Below are positions 48,427 through 56,362 of a DNA stretch of 64,000 bases, in pieces; the first letter of the stretch is position 1; every line of letters begins with the position of its first letter. A program made the position numbers and the translations under genes. The stretch is from Gp6-AA40 sp035496255 (lineage in GTDB: Bacteria > Acidobacteriota > Vicinamibacteria > Vicinamibacterales > UBA2999), in NCBI GenBank assembly GCA_035496255.1, contig DATJEU010000006.1, forward strand, positions 21,398 to 85,397, read 5' to 3'. The notes beneath the pieces are model-generated. The model had not been told where the DNA came from and made no database searches. It saw nothing but the letters and a program-made list of their open reading frames with translations.

Positions 48427-50751
48427 TCAGCGCGGCCGGACGTGAAGATTGACCGCCTGCTTCTGTCCTTCGCCAAGCGTGACCACGGTTGCCGTACTTC
48501 GAAGGGAATCGAGGAATGCGGGATCAGTCCAGCCCTCGTCCCCCGGAGGGACGTCGCGAGCCGCAGCGACGAAGTAACTGCCCGTCGGCAGGCCGCTGAG
48601 CTCGAACCCACCATCAGGCGCGGCGGTCGCCGCTTTCATGAATCGCGAGCCGGGATACCTGCGCGCATCATCGACCGGGAAGGCGATGACCCTCGCTGCC
48701 CCCACCGCTCGTCCGCTGGAGTCGGTTACCGCTCCGACCACCTGATTGATCTGGTCGGTCAGCACGACTTCGACATCCTCGAGGGACTGGTTCGCGCGAC
48801 CGAACTGCAGCACTTCATCCGTGACGTTACGGCCATTCGACAGGATCCTCGTCAGCGCCCATCCCGGCGGCAGCTTCGTCGCCTGGAGGCGTCGTGCGCC
48901 GCTGATGCCGCGCAGTTCGAACGAATATTCCTTGTTCGGACTGGTTGTCGCGATCTTTCCCGGCGCAACATCGAAGTCCACGGGTATCGGCGAGAGGTTG
49001 ATCAGGCCCGGTGATGGCGCTGCGCCGTTGATCGAACTTTCGTACGTGACGTGTCCGGCGATGCGTGAGCCAAGCGAGGTCTGAAGCTGCAGGTTGGCGA
49101 CGTCACGAGCACCGACGGTGACCTCGTACGCGAGGAATTCGCCTTCCGCCTCTGACCCCTGCGGCCCCCGGTCGGCGTGAATGACGTAACGTCCGGGTGC
49201 GACGTTGCGGAACTCGAAGGTGCCATCCGCCTCGATGCGCGCACCGATTCGGGCAGAGATCGGCGACCGCGGGATGAGCACGAACGTCTGACGCCATGGC
49301 CTGCCCGCGACATCGACGACACGTCCGCGAATGCTCGCCGTCGGCGCGGCGACCAGCGGAACGTCGACACCGCCGACCTCTTCGCCGGCGCCCACGCTGA
49401 TGAACTGCGCCGTTGCCGCGGTATCGGTGCCCGGGAAATACGTGGGTGCGTACCCGGGAAGATCCACGGACGGTCCGTCACCGACCGACGCGGCGAGTAC
49501 GTATCGCCCGACAGGCACTCCGTAGATGCGGAACTCTCCGCGATCGTTGGTGAGGCGCTGCTCTGGCTTCGCGACCACCAGCCGCCGGCGTCCCGCCTGA
49601 TAGCGCGTCGTCATCAGGCCGACCCGCGCGCCCATCACCGGCTCACCGGCATCATCGAGGACGCGACCGGAGATGGCCCCCCACTTCAGCATCGTCACGT
49701 CGACGGGATGACGATCCTCGCCGTCGCTGAGCGTGATTTCCGGGCCGCCACCATCAAGGATGAAGTACGGCAGCGGCGGCGTGTCCGACGGCATCGAGAA
49801 GCCGTCCAGGGCTGCCGACAGTTGATAGTGCCCGGACGGGAGATCCGAAAATCGATACGCGCCCGCGGCATCCGTCCTGGTCGTGCGCGCTACCAGTACC
49901 GGACCTTGCTGAAAGATCGACACGACAGCTTCTGCCAGCGACCTTCCGTCACTGGACACGACGCTCCCGCCGACCGCCGCGCTTCCAGTAACGCCCTTGT
50001 CGTCTCGAAGGCTGCGCGTCGCCATGACCGCGATTCGGGTGCTGCCCTCGTCATTCCTGTTCGGCCCTGCGACGTGAAAATCGATATCCCGCCGCTCGTC
50101 TCCTGGTCCGAGCCTGATCGGCGTCGCGGCAGCGACATCGGGCGCATCGGGGAAATAGCTGGCGAATCGCGCATCTGCGAATCCAACGACCCCGCTGGAG
50201 ACGCCATTCGAAATCCCGACGATGGTGCTGCGATCGCTCCGCGCCGAGACGATATAAGTGCCAGGTGCCAGGCCGCCGATTCGATATTCGCCCCGATCGT
50301 CCGTCGTGGCGTTTAGTGCCTTGCCACTGCCGGCGCTCACTGAATCGCGCGGCGTCGCGGTGACAGTTGCGCTGGGAACAGGTTCGCCGCGGTCATTCGT
50401 GATCTGTCCCGCGATCGCCACGGCGCGAATCAATCGAATCTCATCCCGCCACCTTGATACGGCGATCTCCTGTGGCACGTATCCCGCCTTCCTGACCCGC
50501 AGGGTTGCCGTGGGGGCGGCGGCGACGACCACGCGTCCTTCAAAGTCCGCGCGAACCGTGGTCGCGGTGCCTTCGACAACCACGCGCGCGTTGGGCAGCG
50601 GCTGACCGCTCTCGTCGGCGACGATGCGCGCACGGAGTGTTCGGGATGTCGCCTGGCGAGGTGCCTGCGCGCCTACGGCCGTCGTCAGCCATGCGCCGGC
50701 GACGACCGCGGCGATCGGGGCGATTAGCGTCTGGCAGGTCCGGCGCGGCAT
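48427..50751 (-). CDS. Secreted protein of carboxypeptidase-regulatory-like repeats (copy 1)
   Basis: The 774-residue product has a signal sequence (LIAPIAAVVAGAWLTTAVGAQA) followed by a string of about eight beta-sandwich domains of the carboxypeptidase D regulatory type, each with a 'G.V.d..G.pv..A.V' strand: RIVADESGQPLPNARVVVEG, GQITNDRGEPVPSATVTATP, GRVLDDAGEPVMGARVGLM, GRVVDVAGRPWRQTFVLIP. No peptidase or TonB-barrel domain follows. It is 16 bp downstream of its paralog. Such proteins are abundant in Acidobacteriota; roles in glycan or protein binding at the surface are inferred. Confidence 0.82.
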   Translation of the reverse strand: MPRRTCQTLIAPIAAVVAGAWLTTAVGAQAPRQATSRTLRARIVADESGQPLPNARVVVEGTATTVRADFEGRVVVAAAPTATLRVRKAGYVPQEIAVSRWRDEIRLIRAVAIAGQITNDRGEPVPSATVTATPRDSVSAGSGKALNATTDDRGEYRIGGLAPGTYIVSARSDRSTIVGISNGVSSGVVGFADARFASYFPDAPDVAAATPIRLGPGDERRDIDFHVAGPNRNDEGSTRIAVMATRSLRDDKGVTGSAAVGGSVVSSDGRSLAEAVVSIFQQGPVLVARTTRTDAAGAYRFSDLPSGHYQLSAALDGFSMPSDTPPLPYFILDGGGPEITLSDGEDRHPVDVTMLKWGAISGRVLDDAGEPVMGARVGLMTTRYQAGRRRLVVAKPEQRLTNDRGEFRIYGVPVGRYVLAASVGDGPSVDLPGYAPTYFPGTDTAATAQFISVGAGEEVGGVDVPLVAAPTASIRGRVVDVAGRPWRQTFVLIPRSPISARIGARIEADGTFEFRNVAPGRYVIHADRGPQGSEAEGEFLAYEVTVGARDVANLQLQTSLGSRIAGHVTYESSINGAAPSPGLINLSPIPVDFDVAPGKIATTSPNKEYSFELRGISGARRLQATKLPPGWALTRILSNGRNVTDEVLQFGRANQSLEDVEVVLTDQINQVVGAVTDSSGRAVGAARVIAFPVDDARRYPGSRFMKAATAAPDGGFELSGLPTGSYFVAAARDVPPGDEGWTDPAFLDSLRSTATVVTLGEGQKQAVNLHVRPR

Positions 50752-50767
50752 ACCGGGCTCGATCTTC

Positions 50768-53068
50768 TCACCGGGACGGTAGCCGCAGGTTGACGATTTG
50801 TGGTTGACCCTCGCTGAGCGTGACGAGGCGTGCCGACAGACGCAGCGAGTCGAGGAAGGCCGGATCCTGCCAGGAGTCGTCTCCGGGCGTGTTCGGGCCA
50901 ATCGCCGTCAGATAGCTGCCGGTCGGCAGTCCCTGCAGCGAATACGATCCGTCGGCGTTGCTCACGGTGCTGCTCACGAAGCGTGAGCCCGGGTACCACG
51001 CGTTCGGGTCGGTGGAGAACACGATGACGCGCGCGTCGGGAACGGCGCGGGCGTTGGCATCACTGACCCTTCCGCTCACTTCGTTGACGCGATCGGTGAG
51101 TACGACTTCCACATCGTTCCACGCCTGATTCGCACGATCGAACTGCAGCACTTCATCGGTGACGTTCCGTCCGCCGACCAGGATCGCGCGCAGGCTCCAG
51201 CCTGTCGGCACTCTCGTCACCTGCAGCCGGCGCGCACCGGTGATCCCCTGCAGCTCGAAGTGACCGTCCTTGTCGGGGCTGGTGACAGCAACGGACGAAG
51301 GCACCGTGTCGAAGTCCACCGGCAGCGGAGAGATCTCGACCTTCGCCGGATCGGGAGGCGTTGTATTCAGCGTGCTTTCGAAGGTGACGTGTCCCATGAC
51401 GTGCAATCCAGCCGACATGTGCAGGTCGAGGCCGGTCACGTCTGACCGTCCGACGGTGACCGGATAGGCGAGAAACTCGCCCTCGATGTTGCCACCGAGG
51501 CGACCGCGATCCGCCTGGATGACGTACTGGCCGGGCGGGACATTGCTGAATTCGAATCGGCCGTCGGGTTCGATGCGCGCGTCGATACGCGCCGACACGA
51601 GCGATCGAGGGATGAGGTTGAACCGGCCGGTCCACGGCTTTCCGGTGGAGTCGACGATGTGGCCGCGGATACTCGCCGTGGCAGCGGGAACCAGCGCGAA
51701 TTCGAGGCCGGCAACCTGTTCACCGGCTCTGACGTTCACATACTGCGCTTCCGCCGCCGTTCCACTGCCGGGGTAGTACGTCGGGCCATAACCAGGCAGG
51801 TCCACGGCCGTTGTCTCTCCGATCGACGTCGTGAGTATGTAGCGTCCCGGGTTCACGGCATAGACCCGGAATTCCCCGTGATCATCCGTTGTCTGCGTCT
51901 GGGGTTTAGCGTGTATCAGCCGCTGCCGGCCACTCACGAAGCGCGTGACAAGCAGGCTGACCGTTGCTCCCGGCACCGGTTCGCCGACTTCATCGACGAC
52001 GCGGCCCGAGACCGATCCCCAGGCGGCGAGGATCACTCTGATGCCGGTTTGTCGCTCGTCGTCACCGACGGTGACGCCGGTACCCAGCGTGCTGGGATTC
52101 GAGAGACCGACGGACATGAAACCGTCGGCGGCCATCGAGTAGCCAGGCAATGCGGCCAGCACGCGATAGGTTCCTCCCGGTATGCCGGTGAACGCGAACG
52201 AGCCGCCCGCATCCGCCTCTCCGCGCTTCATCCTGCTGCCCTTCCCAAGTGCGAGCAGCTCCACCTGCGCGCTCGGCAATGGCCGGCCGTTGGCGTCGAG
52301 AATCGATCCGTTGATCTCCGCGGTTCCGACTGGCAGATTGACGTCGGGCCCGACGATGTTCGGCAGTTCCTGTCCGGGGTCCGTGTGTGACACAGGCAGA
52401 TGAAAGTCGATGTCGCGCCGTTCGTCACCCGCCACGAGCGCAATCGCCGTGGCGTCCTGCTTGTTGAGTGTGTCGGGAAAGTATGTGTTGAACGTCTGAA
52501 TGGTGTAACCGGTACCACCATTCGGCAGCTGTATCGTGATCCTGTCTCGCCCAACCGACCGCGCCGCGACCGTATAACGCCCCGGTGGAAGGCCACCAAT
52601 TCGATATTCGCCGCGGTCGTCGGTGTTGGCTCGAGGCGACTGTGGCGCCGGTGCCTCGCCGTTGGTCATTACGACGACGTTCGCGCCCGGCACGGGCTCG
52701 CCAGTATCGGTCGTGACGCGCCCGCCAATCGCGACGGCTCGCACCAGGCGGATGGTGCCCACCTGCGCGGCGGGAAGCTCCATGCGCACGTAGCCCGCCT
52801 TCGTGACGACCAGCGTCGCTCCAGGCGCCGCAACCAGGGTGAACGCGCCTTCGAGGCCGGCACGAGCCGACGTCGCCGTGCCTTTGACGACGATGCGCGC
52901 GTTGATCAGCGGCTGCCCGTCGGCGTCTGCGACGACGCGGCCGCGGAGCGTTTGTGGTGTCGCCGCCTGCCGTGGCGCCTGCGCGACCAGTGTCGTCGTG
53001 AGCCACGCGACGACGGTGACCGCGGCGATCGACTTGATTACGGTGTGACCGGTTTGACCCTTCGACAT
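50768..53068 (-). CDS. Secreted protein of carboxypeptidase-regulatory-like repeats (copy 2)
   Basis: The layout is the same as in the downstream paralog: signal sequence SIAAVTVVAWLTTTLVAQA, then GRVVADADGQPLINARIVVKG, GGRVTTDTGEPVPGANVVVM, GRVVDEVGEPVPGATVSLL and GHIVDSTGKPWTGRFNLIP, ending ITLSEGQ-like VTLSEGQPQIVNLRLPSR. The pair clearly arose by tandem duplication. The start codon chosen (MSKGQTGH) lies within a composite family 2 palindrome; the open frame continues upstream through the rest of the repeat, which is probably not translated. Confidence 0.82.
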   Translation of the reverse strand: MSKGQTGHTVIKSIAAVTVVAWLTTTLVAQAPRQAATPQTLRGRVVADADGQPLINARIVVKGTATSARAGLEGAFTLVAAPGATLVVTKAGYVRMELPAAQVGTIRLVRAVAIGGRVTTDTGEPVPGANVVVMTNGEAPAPQSPRANTDDRGEYRIGGLPPGRYTVAARSVGRDRITIQLPNGGTGYTIQTFNTYFPDTLNKQDATAIALVAGDERRDIDFHLPVSHTDPGQELPNIVGPDVNLPVGTAEINGSILDANGRPLPSAQVELLALGKGSRMKRGEADAGGSFAFTGIPGGTYRVLAALPGYSMAADGFMSVGLSNPSTLGTGVTVGDDERQTGIRVILAAWGSVSGRVVDEVGEPVPGATVSLLVTRFVSGRQRLIHAKPQTQTTDDHGEFRVYAVNPGRYILTTSIGETTAVDLPGYGPTYYPGSGTAAEAQYVNVRAGEQVAGLEFALVPAATASIRGHIVDSTGKPWTGRFNLIPRSLVSARIDARIEPDGRFEFSNVPPGQYVIQADRGRLGGNIEGEFLAYPVTVGRSDVTGLDLHMSAGLHVMGHVTFESTLNTTPPDPAKVEISPLPVDFDTVPSSVAVTSPDKDGHFELQGITGARRLQVTRVPTGWSLRAILVGGRNVTDEVLQFDRANQAWNDVEVVLTDRVNEVSGRVSDANARAVPDARVIVFSTDPNAWYPGSRFVSSTVSNADGSYSLQGLPTGSYLTAIGPNTPGDDSWQDPAFLDSLRLSARLVTLSEGQPQIVNLRLPSR

Positions 53069-53103
53069 GCTCAGGGTCATCCCGAGCGAAGTCGAGGGAT
53101 GAC
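53056..53103. repeat. Composite palindrome, family 2, at a gene start
   Basis: GACCCT...AGGGTC is fused to GTCATCCC...GGGATGAC with the core CCCGAGCGAAGTCGAGGG. The first half carries the start codon and first codons of the secreted protein, so the element supplies its translation start. Confidence 0.6.
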
Positions 53104-53164
53104 GTGCCATAGCTGCATCCACCGGGAAAAGACGCTGCAGAAGGACGGTTGGCCGTAGTTTAAA

Positions 53165-53215
53165 CGGGTTCTCAGGTTTGACTGGTGCTCTGGTGCACGG
53201 AACCTATGAACCTGA
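53165..53215. repeat. Word repeat GGTGC/GGTTC at rapA 3' end
   Basis: GGTTCTCAGG, GGTGCTCTGGTGC and GGAACC words lie around the rapA stop codon. The same words appear at the rapA 5' end and upstream of the Mrp gene. Confidence 0.4.
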
Positions 53216-55795
53216 TCCCGTGACGACGAACGATCCGAGGGCATAGATTCTTCGGGACGGATCCAGCTGCGCCGCAAGCCTCCGAGCCTGGTTGTGCCAA
53301 TGATCGTGGCCCGTTGTCGTGGCCGGACGAATTCGTAATGGACGACGGCGGAACGCCTCGGCCCAGTCCGTTCGCGTGTTGCCCTGCGCGTCGAGGACCA
53401 CGAGATCGAAGCCCCGGCGCCGCTTGTAGACGGCCACCAGGCCCTCGCCTTCGTCGCGGCCGATGGTGATCGCGAACCGTGAGACGCGTCCCATCGCGCT
53501 GTCGTCGACGTGCTGAATCACGCCTTCGACCAGCACGTGTCCTGACGCGAAGAAATCGAGCGTCTCATCGTCCAGCGCCTCCTCTCGATCGAACGTGCCG
53601 ACGAAGGTGGCGCCTCCGGGCACGCCCGGAAGGCTTTCGACGAGCGCCTCGTGCCCGAACTCGATCGCGTACGTGCGGCGGCCGCGCGGCCGCTCGACGC
53701 CGAAGCCGAGGCGCCCGCACGCGCGCAGGATCACGCGCTCGGTGAATGCATCGAGATCCGCCGGTACGCGGCCGAGAATTGCCGGTCCCATCGCTGCCTG
53801 ATAGGGGTCGCGATGCAGTTGCTGATACGCGGCCTCGCGGATGCGGGTGCGTGCGGCGCGGGCATCGCCGACGAGCGTGTCGATGCGGCCGGCCGCCAGC
53901 GACGCGCCCGGATCGAGCGCCGTCTCCTCAATCGCGCCCTCGACCACCGCAAGCTGCGGTTCGATACCGGCAGTCGGCTCGCGGAACACGCCGACCGCTT
54001 CCATGATTCTGGCGACGTCGAGGGCGACGCCGCCGGGCGGCCGGAAGTAGACGATCTCCACCGGGATCGCGCGGCCGATGCGATCGAGGCGGCCGATCCG
54101 CTGCTCAACCACCGATGGCTTCCACGGCAGGTCGTACAAGACGATGCGCTGGCAGAATTCGAAATTGCGTCCCTCGCCGCCGCACTCCGTCGACACCAGC
54201 AGGCTCGGGCCTTCCCGGGCCCGGAAGCGCGCCACCTCGGTATCGCGGCGCGCCGGCGTCAGCTCTTCGTGAAACACGCCGGTCGTGATCTGGGCACGGT
54301 CGGCAAGGGCGCTCCGCAGCATGTCGAGCGTGTCGCGGTGTGCGACGAAGACCAGCGTCTTCTCGCCGGCATCACGCCAGCGGCGAGCCTGTGCCAGCAG
54401 CCAGAGCAGCCGCGGATCTGCGGCGTCCATGCGCGCCGCCTGCTGCCGCAGCTCGCGTTCGTCCGGTCCCAGTACCGCTGTCAACGCCGCGCCGGATGCG
54501 AGCGCGCGCCGGACGCGATCGACCTTCTTCCTCCGGGCAACGGCATCGGACCCCGGCGCGCGTCGCAGCGCCTGCTCGATAGCCGCGCGCAACGGCCAGC
54601 CCTGAGCGCCGGCGTCGAGATCGATCGGCATGCCGACCCGCGGCGGCAAGCCGCCGATGTCGACGCGTCGCGTCGCGCTCGTGCACGGCGGCAGTGGCTC
54701 GCCACTGCGCAGCCGCTCGTCGAAACTGACATCCTCAGGAAAGTCCTGCGGTCGCAGTAACTGCAGCAGCCGGAAGAAGCCGTGCGCATCGTCCTCGAGC
54801 GGCGTGGCGCTCAGGAGCAGCACGTGCCGGCCGAGACCGGCGATCGGCGCGACCGCCCGCCACGCGGGCTCACCGGGGTGGCCTGGTGGCCGCCGAAGGT
54901 GTTGCGCCTCGTCGACGACGAGGAGATCGATGCCGGCGGCTACGGCCTGCTCGGTGAGGTGCGGCCGCTCCACCAGCATCTCGAGAGCGATCACCGAACG
55001 GCGATGCAGCTCGAACGGGTTGAAGTCGGCTCCAAAATCACGTGCCACGTCGGCGAGACGCGGCGCATCGAGCAGCGTGAACACCTGGTGATATTTCCGC
55101 CACAGTTCGCCCAGCCACTGCACGGTCAACGACTCGGGCGCGACGACGAGGCATCGCTGCACCTGTCCCGTGTGGACGAGGTGGTTGAGGATCAGCGATG
55201 CTTCGATTGTTTTGCCGAGGCCAACTTCGTCGGCGAGCAACCAGCGCACGGCCGCGTTCGTCGTGGCGCGCTCGGCCACGTAGAGCTGGTGCGGAAACAG
55301 GCGGACGCGTCCACCGAGAAAGGATCCGAGACCGTCGGCTTCGCGCAGTGCGACCAGTTGCAGTACGTCCAGACGCGTCGCGAAATCCTCCACCGCATCG
55401 ACGTTGCCCATCGCCAGCCGATCGATCAGCGCTCCTTCCATCGAGAGCGGCCACAACGCGTCGGATGGCAGGGTGGCGCCATTCGCCAGGCGCAGCCGTC
55501 CGTCCTTCATGCGGGCCGTGACGGTGGTCTCTTCGCGCGTCCTGATGATGCGCACGCGGCGGCCGGCATTGAGGTCCACCGGAATCAGTACGTCGGTGTT
55601 CGCGGCAAGCCGCAGCGTGACGGCCGACTGCGCGAATTCAACCGAGACGGTGCGGCGATCGAGATCGACCACGCGGCCGATGCCGAGATCCGGGTTATGT
55701 CGATGCGTCAGGTAGTCGCCGAGACGGAAAACATGGTGCTCCGGTTCACGGGTGCTTCGGTGCTCGGGTTCCGGTTCCTGGGTTCGTCGGTTCAT
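53204..55795 (-). CDS. rapA: RapA-like SNF2-family helicase
   Basis: The 863-residue protein has SNF2 ATPase motifs: LLADEVGLGKTIEASLIL (I), CLVVAPESLTVQWLGELW (Ia), LLVVDEAQHLRRPP (II, DEAQ form), HVLLLSATPLEDD (III), TLVFVAHRDTL, LLVSTECGGEGRNFEF (V) and RIGRLDRIGRA (VI). The N-terminal Tudor-like strand region LGIGRVVDLDRRTVSVEFA and long C-terminal part match RapA, which recycles stalled RNA polymerase. The first about 17 residues (RTQEPEPEHRSTREPEH) are encoded by a word repeat. The open frame upstream of this ATG overlaps coxS antisense and is not credible. Confidence 0.88.
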   Translation of the reverse strand: MNRRTQEPEPEHRSTREPEHHVFRLGDYLTHRHNPDLGIGRVVDLDRRTVSVEFAQSAVTLRLAANTDVLIPVDLNAGRRVRIIRTREETTVTARMKDGRLRLANGATLPSDALWPLSMEGALIDRLAMGNVDAVEDFATRLDVLQLVALREADGLGSFLGGRVRLFPHQLYVAERATTNAAVRWLLADEVGLGKTIEASLILNHLVHTGQVQRCLVVAPESLTVQWLGELWRKYHQVFTLLDAPRLADVARDFGADFNPFELHRRSVIALEMLVERPHLTEQAVAAGIDLLVVDEAQHLRRPPGHPGEPAWRAVAPIAGLGRHVLLLSATPLEDDAHGFFRLLQLLRPQDFPEDVSFDERLRSGEPLPPCTSATRRVDIGGLPPRVGMPIDLDAGAQGWPLRAAIEQALRRAPGSDAVARRKKVDRVRRALASGAALTAVLGPDERELRQQAARMDAADPRLLWLLAQARRWRDAGEKTLVFVAHRDTLDMLRSALADRAQITTGVFHEELTPARRDTEVARFRAREGPSLLVSTECGGEGRNFEFCQRIVLYDLPWKPSVVEQRIGRLDRIGRAIPVEIVYFRPPGGVALDVARIMEAVGVFREPTAGIEPQLAVVEGAIEETALDPGASLAAGRIDTLVGDARAARTRIREAAYQQLHRDPYQAAMGPAILGRVPADLDAFTERVILRACGRLGFGVERPRGRRTYAIEFGHEALVESLPGVPGGATFVGTFDREEALDDETLDFFASGHVLVEGVIQHVDDSAMGRVSRFAITIGRDEGEGLVAVYKRRRGFDLVVLDAQGNTRTDWAEAFRRRPLRIRPATTTGHDHWHNQARRLAAQLDPSRRIYALGSFVVTGSGS

Positions 55796-55800
55796 GGGGT
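55741..55800. repeat. Word repeat encoding the RapA N-terminus
   Basis: GGTTCACGGGTGC, GGTGCTCGGGTTCC and GGTTCCTGGGTTCG units follow each other. They match the words upstream of the Mrp gene at 33.9 kb. Translated on the minus strand they give the Glu/Pro/Arg-rich start of RapA. Confidence 0.5.
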
Positions 55801-55897
55801 CGTCGGGAGTTCCTCGTGTCGTCGAGTGCTGGAGGGCAACCAGATCGTATCTTCGAGAGCCGCCCTCGCGATACGATCGCCGCTTCCGCGAGGCGCT

Positions 55898-56359
55898 ATG
55901 GCTCAGATTTCCGTTACCGTCAACGGCAAGACGCGACGTGCGCACGTCGAACCGCGCACGCTGCTCGTCCACTTCCTGCGCGAACAGTTGAACCTCACCG
56001 GTACGCACATCGGCTGCGACACCAGCCAATGCGGCGCGTGCACGGTGCTGATCGATGGCCGCAGCGCGAAAGCATGCACCGTCTTTGCCGTTCAGGTGGA
56101 TGGTTCGTCGATCACGACCATCGAAGGACTCGCGACCGGTGATCGGTTGCACCCGTTGCAGGAAGGTTTCTGGGAGGAGCATGGGCTGCAGTGCGGCTAT
56201 TGCACGCCGGGAATGATCATGGCCGCGGTCAATCTGCTGGCGGACAACCCGGCTCCCACGGAACAGGAGATCCGCGAAGGCATCTCCGGCAACTTCTGCC
56301 GCTGCACCGGCTATCAGCACATCGTCAGCGCCGTGCAGCATGCGGCGGGAAAGAAGTAG
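55898..56359 (+). CDS. coxS: CO dehydrogenase/xanthine oxidase-type [2Fe-2S] small subunit
   Basis: The 153-residue protein carries both [2Fe-2S] clusters of molybdenum hydroxylases: the plant-ferredoxin type CDTSQCGACTVLIDGRSAKAC and the second type QCGYCTPGMIMAAVNLL with NFCRCTGYQHIV. It transfers electrons from the Mo site in CoxL to the FAD in CoxM. A TACGAT box and a GAGG site precede the ATG. The order S-L-M is that of form II cox operons; form I is M-S-L. Confidence 0.93.
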   Translation: MAQISVTVNGKTRRAHVEPRTLLVHFLREQLNLTGTHIGCDTSQCGACTVLIDGRSAKACTVFAVQVDGSSITTIEGLATGDRLHPLQEGFWEEHGLQCGYCTPGMIMAAVNLLADNPAPTEQEIREGISGNFCRCTGYQHIVSAVQHAAGKK

Positions 56360-56362
56360 GCG

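Noticed and set aside
54782..55897. Upstream extension of the coxS frame across rapA
   Set aside because: Only the last 153 residues are CoxS-like; the rest is antisense to the RapA helicase core.
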